Shown: positions 11,777 through 24,495, numbered from the stretch's first letter. The stretch is DNA of 64,000 bases from Jaltomata sinuosa (GCA_003996215.1 QJPP01007526.1:62001-126000), one strand, 5' to 3'. The notes: generated by a model from the sequence alone, not told the origin. Translations and numbers: made by a program.

Positions 11777-13060
11777 TCATGATTTGCCATATTTTTTATC
11801 TATGGCTTTCATCCGTTGCAGAAATTCTTCTGCGTCTTCGATTTTATATGCTGACAATATTTTGTCTGTTTCTGCTGGCTGAGCTTCTTCAACCGCCTCC
11901 TCATCGCTTGTCGCACTCCTCACCGAAGTATCTGATTTATAAATTTGTGATATATTTTGAAGAAGATTTCTTTTTACTTCTTCGAGATAATCATTAATCA
12001 TTTTTTCTTTGTCCCCTTCTTGGTAGGAAATCTTCCTAGCCATATGTTTCACCGAAGGTTGCTCCATGACTTCTTTTCTAGGAGTCTGGATATAGTGTTG
12101 AATTTTATTAGTAATAGAGTCTATCAACTCTTAGCCATGTATAACTTTACTCTGGGGGTTGATTTTTGTCAATTTGTTCCAGAAATTGTTGTAGAATGCC
12201 CTATAAAGGCAAGGGATTTGATCCTCAGTTTGGCCTACTTCAGGGCTCCATTTATGAATCAATGAGATTGAAAATTCGATAAAGAAATAGACTTGATCAA
12301 TTTTTTCCGGATAGCAAATATGATCTGCCATGTAGATATTGTTAACATCGGGAGAAATCTTCACCCATTCCTTGTATAACTTTAGGAATTCGGACGGTAG
12401 TATCTTGACCGTAGGACCGTGGTAAGACCACCATTTTAGAAACCAGGTTGGAATTGGTTTGGCGAATATCTTCGCACATACTTTTATAAACCAAGTATGC
12501 TTTTGTCTATCATTATTATAATAAAGCACTTTATCAAATGCCTGAATATAGTCCCAATATGAGAAATTCATGCTGGACTGATTAAGGCTTATCTGTCTTT
12601 CTCTCATGGTGTATATACCCCATTCTTTGACGGATATAATCCGTTTAATAATCATTTTTGAGAAGTTATAAACTTTCTCATTAGTATGATATCCTGAGAA
12701 ATGCTGAAACTCTGCACTTCCCGTATTTATCAAAATAGATTCATAATAGTTTCGAGTTTTGTATGACTCACCCAGGTAGTATAAACCATCTATTAAATAC
12801 CTTTGGAGTAAATTCCAAGGTTCATTGTTCGTCTGAATATCAAAATTTTCTAAGAGAAATATAATTTCTCTCTTTGGTACCTTTTCGAAGGATTTGATAT
12901 CATCAATATCCTCTTTAGCAATAGAAGCAAAGGTATCTCCTTGCTTTTGAGTGGCCAAATAAGCCTTCTAGAGTCCGTATAACGGACTGTTTTCAGAAAT
13001 ATCCTTTAGATTAATGGATGATTCATCCTTTTGAGAAATCTTCTCATCAAACAAACTCAT
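11777..13060 (-). pseudogene. EPRV block C: ORF3 (lineage I), two stops
   Basis: Third viral frame, about 430 codons from the MSLFDEK start (13,060) to the stop at 11,777. TAG near 12,968 and TAA at 12,131-12,133 interrupt it. The product is rich in aromatic residues (WSYHGP, WFIKVC, YYNNDRQKHTW) and has no motif I recognise with certainty; its place after pol corresponds to the second ORF of florendoviruses or the transactivator/inclusion-body ORF of other caulimovirids. Function not assigned. Confidence 0.8.
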
Positions 13061-13135
13061 TTTTCCTCTTTGTATAACAGGCAATTTTGACGAGGATCCG
13101 TATAACGATCCTGAAGATGCTGATTGGGAGTACGA

Positions 13136-13178
<43 letters not shown>
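13136..13178. repeat. (AAT)n microsatellite at the C/D junction
   Basis: About 14 AAT/TAA units. On one side is the 5' part of block C ORF3 (it ends within the GATTGGGAGTACGA text), on the other the intergenic region of block D beginning TAGCCACTAAGG. The viral order is interrupted exactly at the tract. Confidence 0.92.
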
Positions 13179-13183
<5 letters not shown>

Positions 13184-13735
13184 TAGCCACTAAGGCAAAG
13201 TCAATAAGAGTAGTACTAGATCCGACTGTACCTCGATCTCAGAATCTAGTCGAGAAACCATATCAAAATTCCTTTATACTTTAATAAAACTTAGATTCGT
13301 TCATGGTGCATATAATGGAGAAGTTAGCTATTCGACATAGATATGATATCTTTAGCCGGACATCGTCCTAGCTAGGAGAATAAGAACAAGTACAGAAAAT
13401 AAAATAATTGTATTACCTTGAGAACCGAACCAGAGCCAATTGATGCTTGCTAAACTGATCCAAAATTTTTATTGATGTCAGAACAGTGGCAAACGCTTTC
13501 TTTTACAAACTTTACAAAGTTAAAGAGAGAGCTTTCCTAAAATTTCTGATCTTTACAATTTTTCTGATGTCTTTCAACTATGAGAAAGACCCTTTAAATA
13601 ACAAAAAAATAAGACATAAATAATCTTTATACAGTAAAAAATGAGTCCCATGTGGGTCCCTGTACAATGTATCTATTGTAGAGTAACAGTATATCTCCTG
13701 TTGAAATAGTGTATCTACTGTTTATACGTCTTGTC
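13179..13735 (-). promoter_or_regulatory. EPRV block D: intergenic promoter/polyA region (lineage I), truncated
   Basis: Homologous to 11,235-11,770 of block C, same orientation. It keeps the TATTTAAA-like element (about 13,592-13,599) and the AATAAA at 13,468-13,473, but is cut by the microsatellite before the primer-binding site. Confidence 0.7.
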
Positions 13736-13739
13736 TTTC

Positions 13740-15162
13740 CTCATTTGCCATATTTTTCATCTATAGCTTTCATCCGTTACAAAAATTCTTCTGCGTCTTC
13801 GACCTCATATGTTGACAATATCTTGTCTGTTTCTGCAGGCTGAGCTTCTTCAACCACCTCCTCATCTCTTTTTACACTTCTCATCAAAGTATCTGATTTA
13901 TCAATTTGTGATATATTTTGAAGAAGATTTCTTTTTACTTCTTCGAGTTAATCATTAATCATTTTTTCTTTGTCCCCTTCTTGGTAGGAAATCTTCCTAG
14001 CCATATATTTCACCGAAGGTTGCTCCATGACTTATTTTGCAGGAGCCTTGATATAGAGTTGGATTTTATTAGAAATGGAGTCTATCAACTCTTGGCCGTG
14101 TATAACTTTAGTCTGGGGGTTGATTTTTGTCAATTTGTCCCTGAAATTGTTATAGAATGCCCTATAAAGGCAGTGGATTTGATCCTCAGTTTGTCCTACT
14201 TCGGGGCTCCATTTGTGAATCCATGGGATTGAAAATTCTATAAAGAAATAGTTTTGATCAATTTTCTCTGGATAGCAAATATGATCTGCCATGTAGAGGT
14301 TGTTAACATTGGGAGAAATCTTCACCCATTCCTTGTATAACTTTAGGAATTCGAACGGTAGTATCTTGATCGTAGGACCGTGGTATGACCACCATTTTAG
14401 AAACCAGGTTGGAATTGGGTCGGCGAATATCTTCGTACATACTTTTATAAACCAAGTATGCTTTTGTCTATCATTGTTATAATAAAGCACTTTATCAAAT
14501 GCCTGAATATAGTCCCAATAAGTGAAATTCATGCTGGATTGATTAAGGCTTATCTGTCTTTCTCTCATGGTGAATATACCCCATTCTTTGACGGATATAA
14601 TCCATTTAATAATCATTTTTGAGAAGTTATAAACTTTCTCATTAGTATGATATCCTGAGAAATGCTGAAACTCTGCACTTCCCGTATTTATCAAAATAGA
14701 TTCATAATAGTTTTTGATTTTGTATGACTCACCTGGGTAGTATAAACCATCGATTAAATACCTTTGGAGTATCTTCCAAGGTTCATTGTTCGTCTGAATA
14801 TCAGAACTTTCTAAGAGAAATATAATTTCTCTCTTTGGTACCTTTTCGAAGGATTTGATATCATCAATATCTTCTTTAGCAATAGAAGCAAAGGTATCTC
14901 TTTGCTTTTGAGTGGCTAAATAAGCCTTCAAATGTTTGTATAACGGACTGTTTTCAGGAATATTCTTTAGATTAACGGATGATTCATCCTTTTGAGAAAT
15001 CTTCTCATCAAACAAACTCATTTTTCCTCTCTGTTATACAGAGAGTTTTGATGAGGATCCGTATAACGATCTCGATGATGCTGATTGGGAGTATGACCTC
15101 CATTGCGAGTTCGGGAATGATCTTCCCCTTCCTCTTCCTTTGGTGATCCACGAGGGATCCAT
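13740..15162 (-). pseudogene. EPRV block D: ORF3 (lineage I), best-preserved copy
   Basis: Open for 329 codons from MSLFDEK (15,021) to a TAA near 14,032, followed by a C-terminal part with more stops (for example near 13,947). The frame extends upstream without a shift to an ATG at 15,162, interrupted only by a TAA at 15,034-15,036. That upstream part starts MDPSWITKGRGRGRS, a basic Arg/Gly-rich segment. The ATG lies 32 bases after the pol stop, which argues that ORF3 really starts there. The Arg/Gly run suggests nucleic-acid contact (inference); the rest has no assigned function. Confidence 0.8.
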
Positions 15163-15194
15163 CCTGTACGTATAGCAACAGATAATCATTAGAT

Positions 15195-17470
15195 TTATTG
15201 CATATATTCTTTAAATAAGAAATCCGATAAGGAGTTATCAATTCCCTTTTTATAAATGATTTCAAAGTCAAAAGGGGCTAATTGAGCTTGCCACCTTGCG
15301 AATATCATTTTAGAAGCATCGTGTTTGAAATCATTGTCAAACATGTATTTAACAGATTGAACATCTGTTTTTATCAAAAACTTTTGATTATAAAGATCGT
15401 CTTGAAATTTCAAAACACATTTAACAATGCAGAGCATTTCATGGGCCACAAAAGCATATTTTTTCTGGGCCTCAGTCCATTTACCAGAATAAAATCTTAT
15501 CAAATACTCTTTTGTATTATTGGGATTGATTTGCTTCAGAATCCCACCATAACCAATATTGAACGCATCCGTCTCAATAACCTTTTTCCAAGTAGGATTA
15601 GCCAGGCTTAAATAAGGTAAAAACTGAACACGAAGTTTAATATTCTTTACCAAAGTAGTATGACTATTAGTCCAAGGAGATTTATAATCCTTTTTTAGCC
15701 GATTATATAAAGGGGCTAAATCACGGGATAGATTTTTATAGAAAGGGGATATGTAATTTAAACTTCCCAAAAATCTTTTTAATTGAGTTCTATCAGTAAT
15801 GATATCAGAAAATTTTGATGCAAAATCAATCACCCTTTGAATAGGCGTAATCTTTCTTTGACTAATATGATGTCCTAGAAATCGGACTTCAGTTTGAAAC
15901 AATCTCATTTTTTATTTTGATATAACCAAACCATTTTGAATAACAATTTTTTTGAATATCTCAAGATGATTTATGTAGGGTTCAAATGTTTTGGAAAATA
16001 CTAGAATATCATCAATATAAACAATGATAAAATCTAGATATGGATTGAAAATATCATTCATAATTTTTTGAAACTCGGATGGAGCATTTTTTAAATCAAA
16101 TGACATTATATTCCATTCGTATTGCCCAAAAGGTACATTAAAAGCAGTTCTATAAGAATGCTCTTTAAAAATCTGGATCTGCCAATAACCTGATTTTAAA
16201 TCAAATTTTGAAAATATATTGGCATCATATAATCTTGATAAAAGATCTCTTTTATTGGGAATAGGATATCTCACCCATTACAAATATTTATTTAAGGGTT
16301 TATAATTTATGACTAACCTAGGAACGCCACGTTCCTTTTCTGCAGCATTATTAACATAAAATGCAGTACAGGACCAAGGAGACTTGGAAGGTTTTTATCA
16401 AACCCTTTTGTAATAAATTATGAATTTCTTTTTTGCAGAATTCCACTAACTCGGCATTCATCTGGCAAGGACAAAATTTAGTGGGAATATTATCTTCTGA
16501 AAAATTATCCTCATAAGGAAGGGTAACAATGTGCTTCTTTCGATTCCAAAAGGTACTAGGATGATCAGCACAGATATCAACGGCCATCTGCTCGAAAATT
16601 AATTTAATTTTTTCCCTTACTTTAGCAGAATTCATAGAGTCGAATATATTCAGACTAAACATTTCTAATTGTAAATAATCAACATGCTTTTGTTTCATAT
16701 CTGTAACAAAAGTATAACTTATCTTTTTATCTTTATACGTAGCAGAAAATCCTTTTGAATCTATGAATGTAAAAGGATAGATAGCATTTATAAACGGGGT
16801 TCCAAGTATAATTGGAGAGTATAACTGATTTTTTACCAGAAAGAAGAAATGAGGAATGCAAACCTTATTCTGGCAAATATTAGCATTAGACAGTTTATAC
16901 TTTATATCTAAAGCATGTCCTGATGCGGATTTAACCATATAAGTGGTTTTTTGAAAATATTTTGTAGGTACTAAGCCTTCATGAATGCAGCTAACATCAG
17001 CAACGCTATCAATCATGGCAATGTTAGTGATGGAAAAACTATTATCAATCAAAATAGTACATTTAACATACCATTTATGAGCAGTAATAACTTGCATAAG
17101 TCCTAAAAACATATCATTTTTAGGGTCTAGTTCAGAAATATCCTTTTCTTTATTTTTTTCAGAAATATAATCATTTTTTGCAATGCCAGAATTATTAGTC
17201 TCAATCTGAGTAATTCTATGATCGAAAATCATTTGATTTTGTTTAAGAGATTTGATCTCCTTTTTCAAATTCTCAATTTCTTCTTTTAAATCGATTAAAG
17301 AAGAATTTCTTTCAGAAAAATCATTTTTACTCAGAAGACGGTTATCAACCTCTTTTAAAGAATAAGGAGTAAAATATTCAAAATCATCCTTTTTATTATC
17401 TCTGGAAAAACTTGAACTAGCCTCATTAGTGGTAGCTAGATTGATGATTTTTCCTCAAAGTTTGTTATCA
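15195..17470 (-). pseudogene. EPRV block D: protease-RT-RNase H, broken
   Basis: Complete pol region on the minus strand. The protease active site reads DSVA instead of DSGA (about 17,007). A deletion of about 36 bases lies near 16,699, a frameshift near 16,395, a TAA near 16,279, and another TAA near 15,909 between the YIDD-containing part (15,912-16,274) and the rest of RT/RNase H (15,195-15,908). The MPFG motif reads MSFD. RNase H keeps ETDA. Native stop at 15,195-15,197. Confidence 0.92.
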
Positions 17471-19562
17471 GAAACTTCTTTTAAAAGTTCGATCACGTTA
17501 TCTGAAGTGATCGTGCTGACACCAAGATCTTGGAATTGTGATTGCAACTTATAAATCTCATCATCTTCAGAGTTGCAAGTATCACCTTTGCAAGTAGTAC
17601 AATGATCATTTCCTTTATCATTATCTGAAAAATCTAGAAGTTCTATATTATAACCTGAATTATAATCGCAGTAATCTGCATCCGAACCAGAAGTGTATAA
17701 CAAACCATATACCTTATCAAAGGTCTCATCATCTAATTCTAAAGTTTTCAACTTAGTTAACTTACAGTTGGGGGCTATATGACCAAAGTTTCCACACTTA
17801 TAACATTTGATTTTTGACAGATCTCTTCCTGATCTATCTTTGGTAAATCTAGTAGACTTACGAAAGCTTTTTCTAGCTTCACGTTCTTCCTTACTCCTAC
17901 GTCTAGATCTCCTTTTCCTGTGGGATTCTTCAGTTCTAGAGGACTTATAATATCTGCTTTTTTCTTTATTATATGCAGAGGGTCCGGGTAAACCGAACTG
18001 AGTGCAAAAGTCTACAAGTTGAGATCTTTCTTTAAGCTTATCCATCTTAAGCTGTCTGGACATAGCCAATTCATTACAAAGATTTAAACCTTCTTGGATG
18101 CAAACTCCAATAAGCTTACCATAAGTATAATATTTGTAGGGAATTTCAGTATGACTACCCCTTAGAGTTTTTCGAACTCTTTCAGCAAATAAGGAGGGAA
18201 GCCCATCTATAAACTTGGCTTTCCAATGTTCATATTTGTTTTTGGGGAATTCCATAACCCTACTTAGGAAGGTATCCTTGTACCATCTGAACTCACTTAA
18301 GGTTCGACATCTTAGACCATTAAGCAAAGTTCGAATTGTTTCATGCTGATTGGTAAATCTACCATTGAAATGTTATAATATAGTTAGAACCAGAGTATAT
18401 ACGGCATCTTCTCTATTTCTCACTAGAGCCATGCCTAGGTTATAAACACCTTCATTAGCTGCTACAACATTAATAATAGAAGCTTTCTCTTCTATACTTA
18501 GGTAGTTTTCCCACCATCCTCGAAGTTGGCCTGTAAATCCTGCAACAATCATTTTACAAATAGTTCTATCTATATTTTTAACACTTTTACAGATAGTGGA
18601 ATACATAAGCATTCTATGTACAAGAATAGTAAGTTGTCTATCAGTCAAGACATCAAGATTCCATTCATAAATTTTGGAACCATTATAGGACGTATTAGTC
18701 TGATTCCAATCTCGTTCCTCTATCAAAACATCTTGAGGAGTAGGCCGGGGATAATAATAAGTCTGCATGGTGGGTTTATTAGCATAATTATTTTTTTTAG
18801 GATAACCTCTGAGTTTATTAAACTCTAAAGAAATATCATTTTTATAATCAACAGTTGTTTCTATTTTATCCAAAAAATCTTTCGATACATCTATTGGTTA
18901 TATATTTAAACCAGAAAACTTTTTATCAAGAAGTTTTTATAAATCATTTAAAGATTTAAATTTGAAATCCTGAATCTCAGGAGGTCTTTGAACATGAGTT
19001 GCAACAATCTGAGGATCTGAAGTTGAAGCAATATTCAAACTAGTTATACCATCTTTTAAATCTTTTATCAAAATAGTTAATTCATCAAGTTTTTTATCCA
19101 GGAAACTAATATGTTCACCTAAAACTTTAACATACAAACTCAAATAATTATTTTGAGTAATAAGCTTATTAATCTCAGAAATGTTGACTGAAGCTATATC
19201 TTCATCAACGAATTTTTGAAAAACCGTAAAACTAATACCTGTATTATTAGGCAATATAAACGGTGATTGCGGAGGGTAAATCGTCTTTGTGGGATTACCA
19301 CTACTATCTTTATAAGTTCTTTCAATCAAATTAACATATAACGGTAAATAAGTGGTTATAAACCAAGGAACAAAACACATAATTTGATTATGTAATGCAC
19401 AAGTTTCATAGAACTCTTGAGAGATATTATTCATATCCTCTTTACTATAAGTATCAAAAAATCATGTTTTAAACCGGTTTCATTTTTCACTAAAAAATTC
19501 TTTTTGGATATGTTTTCTTGTCAGGGAACCTGGGCTAGAATCTATTTGTTGTAAAAACATTA
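17455..19562 (-). pseudogene. EPRV block D: capsid region, broken
   Basis: Capsid frame with zinc knuckle CYKCGNFGHIAPNC (about 17,763-17,804). Open stretches are 17,455-18,327, 18,373-18,873 and 18,937-19,434, separated by stops, including a TGA near 17,454 at an Arg codon. The shared TGA of lineage I is at 19,462-19,464. The ATG of the TAATG overlap is at 19,558-19,560 on this strand. Confidence 0.9.
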
Positions 19563-20690
19563 AGTACTATTTAAATCAAACTCCATCTCAGAAGCAGAAG
19601 GAATATCCTTGTCAGAACCATCATCATTTACCTGAACCACATTCGTTCGGGGGTCAATTTTAATCTTTTCTACCATCGAATTACTATCAGTTGTGATGGT
19701 GTGTAAAGAAGCGGTACGATCTCATGTTGGACCATAAACATGTTCAACAGGGGAAATATGATGTATAGCAGGCAACAACCGACTGGATAAAAAATGTCTA
19801 TTATAAATAGAACTTACTGTAGGCATTAGTCTATTGTTAGAAAAAGACTGTCTTTGAGGTGCATCGCTATTATCAAAAAACTGAATACAAATCCTACCAT
19901 CGGGATTTTGCAAAATATGACAATACTCAGAATTTGTAACCGCCTCAGTTAGCTGAGTTGGGGATATAACCAAATTTAGAGTCCATGTAGTTGGGAAATC
20001 AATTTCTTCCCACTTAATAGGTCTCCTAGTGATGATCTTGGACCTTGCAAAATTGGTTTCCACCAATATTGTTTGATCAGATGTATCGTATAACTTACAT
20101 CTTGGATTTAAAGTAGATAATAATTTAAAATAAATTCTATAAGATAAACTTATAAGTTCTGAACCAGGCACGTAACTATAACTGTGCGTTTTAACATTTA
20201 ATGTTAAAACATCTATAATATTCACATCAAAGATTGATAACTGCAGATTAGGTTGCGTATTAAAATATACGGGACCATAGGCCACTGTAGATTCTATAGA
20301 ACCCATTAAAGACTGTCGAAAATTTAAATTTTTAGCATCTCTAAGAGCAGCTAGGAAAGTCTCAGGCAACCCTTTAAGAGTTAAAGGTTTAAAGGCAATT
20401 TGAACCATACCAATATGCAGGTAATTATATCGATTTTTATATAAATCAATATCATGCTTGTTTAACAAATGAATAGTCTGTTCAGACGAATTTAAAGCAA
20501 GAGATTGCTCAGTGGTTTTTATCAGTTGTTTAGAAGAAAGTTTATCAAACCAACCATAATCATAAATAGTCCTCATCAGAACTTTAGGAATAGTCCATTT
20601 GTTTAACAAATCAAGGTTTTGAAGTATATCTACCTCTTCTAGTTTAGTACTTTTAGTACTTACTTCTCCCAGATCTATAAGATCAAACTC
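19560..20690 (-). pseudogene. EPRV block D: movement protein, nearly open
   Basis: Longest movement-protein frame in the window: open for 295 codons (19,722-20,609) and further upstream to about 20,690, with one TGA near 19,720 (Arg codon) before the native TAA at 19,560-19,562. The 30K-type core (AYGPVYFNTQPNLQLS) is intact at about 20,235-20,290. No in-frame ATG is visible upstream: where block F has an ATG at 24,496 this copy reads GATCTGGGAG. Confidence 0.9.
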
Positions 20691-20743
20691 ATATCTATGT
20701 TAAACACTTCACCTCTATCTTATATATACCATGAAAGTCCTAG

Positions 20744-20755
20744 GCTCTGATACCA
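20744..20755 (-). promoter_or_regulatory. tRNA-Met primer-binding site, block D/E
   Basis: TGGTATCAGAGC on the minus strand, about 55 bases before the block D movement-protein frame. It is followed by short upstream ORFs in the leader (for example an ATG near 20,731 with a stop after five codons). Confidence 0.9.
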
Positions 20756-20759
20756 GATT

Positions 20760-21495
20760 ACAGGATCGGGTGCCGACGGTAATCCGTACGACCAGATCTA
20801 GCAACTAAGCATCCTTAAGATAGCGGTAGTCCGCACTGCATAAGAATTGAAATATACAAGATTTTTTATATAGCTTTTCAGATTGCAAGGTGAAATTTTT
20901 ATCCGAGCAAAGGGTCTGTCAGAGATCTAATACATACTACTTATTGAGCCAATGTGTCTGGTGGAGAACCGAGAAAAGACGCTCTTTTTCTTCTCAATAA
21001 CGGGCTTTGGTCCACGGCTGATCAGACGTAGCCACTAAGGCAAAGCCGATAAGAATAGTACTAGATCCGACTGTACCTCGATCTCAGAACCTAGTTGAAA
21101 AACCATATCAAAATTCCTTTATAATTTAATAAAGCTTAGATCCGTTCATGGTGTATATAGGAGAGAAGTTATTTATTCAACATAGATATGATATCCTTTG
21201 GCCGGACATCGTCCTGGCTAGGAGAGTAGCAACTAAAAGAAAACTAAACAAAGAAAAATAAATATACCTTAAATGGATGGCTGTCTCCAAGAAACAATTC
21301 TTGAAATTGATTAAAGAGATTTATAATAAGAGAGATGTACAATAAGAGAGAGCTATCTAAAATCTTTCTTATCTTTACAAATTTTTCTGTTGTCCTTCAA
21401 CTAAAATGAAAGACCTTTTAAATAGAGAGAAAAAAAAACATAAAGAATCTATATACAGTGAAATGGGTCCCATATCTGGGTCATTGTACAGTATA
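20760..21495 (-). promoter_or_regulatory. EPRV block E: leader and intergenic region (lineage II)
   Basis: Non-coding region joining E ORF3 to the D leader. Close to blocks C and D up to about 21,210, then clearly different (AACTAAAAGAAAACTAAACA text shared with block G), so from there it belongs to lineage II. A TATTTAAA-type element is at about 21,416-21,423 on the minus strand. Confidence 0.65.
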
Positions 21496-21496
21496 T

Positions 21497-22969
21497 CTAC
21501 TGTTGTTTATTGGGGTCCCCGACGGCTTTACTGTTTTGTGGGGTCCATGATGTCTTTAACATGTCTTTTCTCCATGGATTTGATCTGTTGCAGAAAATCT
21601 TTTGTATCCCGAATATCATCGATAGACAATATTTTGTCTGTTTCGATAGGCTGAGATTCTCTGATATCATCATTGCTTGTCTCACTCCGCATGAAAGTGT
21701 CTGATTTATCTATCTGGTTAATTGTCAGATTAAATTTCTCTTGACCTCTCCTAAATAGTCATTGATCATTTCTTCTTTATCTCCATCTTGGAAAGAGATC
21801 TTTCTGGCGATATGCCTGACCGAACTATCGTCTATAATTCCCTTTTGAGGGGCTCGAGTGTATTCTTGGATTCTTATTTTAATGGAATCCATAAGTTCTT
21901 GCCATGTAAAACCTTTGTTTTGGGATCTATTTTCATCAATTTGTCCCAAAATTATTATAAAAGGTAATGTATAGACAGAGAATCTTTTCTTCAGTGAACC
22001 CTAATTCAGGAGTCCATTTATGAATCCATGGAATAGAGAATTCAATAAAGAAATAGATTTGATCAATTTTTTCCAAATTCCAGATATGATCTGCATGATA
22101 TAATCGGTTCAAATCAGGTGACACTTTGGTCCATTCCTTGTATAACATAAGGAATTGATCAGGCAAGATCTGGATTGTGGGACCGTGGTATGACCACCAA
22201 TTTAAAAGCTAATTTGGGATTGGTTCAACAAATATCTTTGCGCACACTTTTATGAACCAAGTGTGTTTATGTCTATCATTATTGTAGTATAGCACTTTAT
22301 CAAATGCTTGAATATAATCTCAGTATGTAAAGTTTATACGAGACTTGTTAAGGCTTATCTGCCTTTCTTTCATAGTAGAGATTCCCCAATCTTCAATAGA
22401 TATAATATGTTTAATAATGATCTTGGAGAAGTTATAAACATTTTCTTCGGTGTTATAATCGGAAAAGTGATGAAATTCTACACTTCCTGTACTTGTCAGG
22501 ATTGTCTCATAATAAGAACGGGTTTTGTATGACTTACCCAGATAGTATAACCCATTTATTAAGTACCTTTGGAGTATCTTCTATGGCTCATCTTTTCTCT
22601 GGAGCTCAGAGTTTTCTACGAGAAATATCATTTCTCTTTTTAGTAACTTTTCATAGGACTTAATATCATCATTGTCCTCTTTGGCGATTGAAGCAAAAGT
22701 ATTACTTTGCTTTTGGGCAGCCTGGGCGGCCAAATATGCCTGTAAGTGACCGTATAACGGACTGTTTTCTGGAATATCTTCCAGATGAATAGATGAAGAT
22801 TCACCTTTTTGAGAAATCTTCTCATTTACTAAACTCTTTCTTCCCATTTGTATAACTGGGGAGTTTGATGAGGATCCGTATGACGATCCTTGAGAATAGA
22901 ACTGGATGATCTCCCTGGGGTTGCTCTCCCCCTTCCTCTGCCTCTACCTCGAATCCATGGAGGATCCAT
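21497..22969 (-). pseudogene. EPRV block E: ORF3 (lineage II), fragmented
   Basis: Divergent homologue of ORF3 in blocks C and D. Starts MGRKSLVNEK at 22,847; the frame runs upstream without a stop into the Gly/Ser text, and an ATG at 22,969 opens MDPPWIRGRGRGRGR in a frame now shifted relative to the body. Stops near 22,580 and in 22,170-22,300, plus a shift near 21,740, break the body. Aromatic motifs (KHTWFIKVCAKIF, WSYHGP) are shared with the other copies. Confidence 0.8.
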
Positions 22970-23198
22970 CTTACATATATAGTAATCTATGATTATACTA
23001 ATCTGTCAGAATCATCATAATCTGTCAGATTTTCTCTGACAATTTCTGAGTAATCATGGATTGAGAAATCTTTTTTTATGATGTTATCAATAATTTTATC
23101 AATTATAAGACTTTTTCAAGTCTCTATTTAATGTAATTACCTTTAATATGGTAATCAAAGTATTTTCATCGAAAAAGACTTCGTAAAAATTCATTTTA
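22970..23198 (-). other. Extra pol-ORF3 spacer in lineage II
   Basis: About 229 bases separate the pol stop (23,199) from the ORF3 ATG (22,969) here, against 32 bases in blocks B and D. The stretch is AT-rich with a repeated ATCTGTCAGA motif near 23,010-23,030. It could be lineage-specific viral sequence or a host insertion; no target duplication was seen. Confidence 0.6.
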
Positions 23199-24175
23199 TT
23201 AGAGGTATTCCCGGGATAAGAAATCCGGCAAAGAATTATCACTTTCCTTCTTATAATGAATTTCAAAATCAAAAGGGGCTAATTGAGCCTGCCACCTTGC
23301 GAATATTAGTTTAGAAGCATCATGCTTACAATCTTTGTTAAACATATACTTAACATATTGAGCATATGTTTTTATCAAAAACCTTTGATTGTATAAATCA
23401 TCTTGAAATTTTAAAACACATTTCACTATGGTTAGCATTTCATGAGCCACGGTGGTATATTTTCTCTGGGCTTCAGTCCATTTGTCAGAGTGGAATCTTA
23501 TTAAATATTCATTTTTATCATTGGGATTTATTTGTTTCAATATCCCACCATAACCAATATTAGATGCATCTGTCTCAATAATTTTTTGTCAAGCAGGGTT
23601 AGCCAGAGTTAAACAAGGCAAAGACTGATCACAGAGTTTAATATTTTGTACCAGAGTGGTATGACTATCAGTCCAAGGTGATTTATAATTCTTTTTCAGC
23701 CTATCATATAAAGGGGCTAAATCATGAGAAAGATTCTTATAGAATGGAGATATATAATTTAAGTTTCCCATGAACCTTTGTAACTGAGTCCTATCAGTGA
23801 TGACATCAGGAAATTTTGATGCAAATTTAATAGATCTTTGAATTTGAGTAATCTTTCCCTGACAAATATGATGTCCTAGAAATCGGACATTAGTTTGAAA
23901 CAAACTCATTTATGATTTTGAGATAACCAATCCATTTTGACTGACAATTTTTTTAAATATGTCAAGATGCTTTATATGCAGTTCATATGTTTTGGAAAAA
24001 AACAAAATATCATCAATATAGACAATGATAAAATCCAAATATGGATTAAATACATCATTCATAATTTTCTGAAATTCAGATGGGCATTTTTCAAACCAAA
24101 AGGCATGACATTCCATTCATATTGCCCAAATGGAACATTAAAAGCAGTTCTATAAGTATGTTCTTTAAATATTTG
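23199..24175 (-). pseudogene. EPRV block E: RT C-terminal half and RNase H (lineage II)
   Basis: Minus-strand fragment covering RT from just before the MPFG segment through YIDD (about 24,006-24,017) and RNase H to the stop at 23,199. Breaks: stop near 23,586 before the RNase H ETDAS motif, stop near 23,909 and a shift near 24,090. Sequence differs from blocks B and D throughout (for example GHHICQGKITQIQR). It ends at 24,175 where intergenic sequence is joined. Confidence 0.9.
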
Positions 24176-24235
24176 TCAATAACGGGCTTTGGTCCACGAC
24201 TGACCAAACGTAGCCACTAAGGCAAAGCCAATAAG
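24176..24235 (-). other. Intergenic-region filler at the E/F inversion
   Basis: Sixty bases homologous to about 20,992-21,051 on the minus strand, placed between block E pol (minus) and block F leader (plus). A second mosaic junction of short viral pieces. Confidence 0.8.
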
Positions 24236-24495
24236 ACTATGTATTAGATCTCTGACAGACCCTTTGCTCGGATAAAAAAATCACCTTGCAGTCTGAAAAG
24301 CTATATGAAAATTCTTGTATATTTCAATTCTTATGCAGTGCGGACTACAGCTAGCTTAAGGATGCTGAATTGCTAGATCTGGTCGTGCGGATTACAGCCG
24401 ATCCCTGATCCTGTAATCTGGTATCAGAGCCTAGAACTTTCATGGTATATATGAGATAGAGTTGAAATATTTGACATATATATCATCTTTGTTAG
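24236..24495 (+). promoter_or_regulatory. EPRV block F: leader with primer-binding site
   Basis: Plus-strand viral leader. TGGTATCAGAGC, the tRNA-Met primer site, is at 24,419-24,430. The leader then runs to an ATG at 24,496 that opens the movement-protein frame (MDPGETC), the only copy that keeps an in-frame ATG here. Confidence 0.85.
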
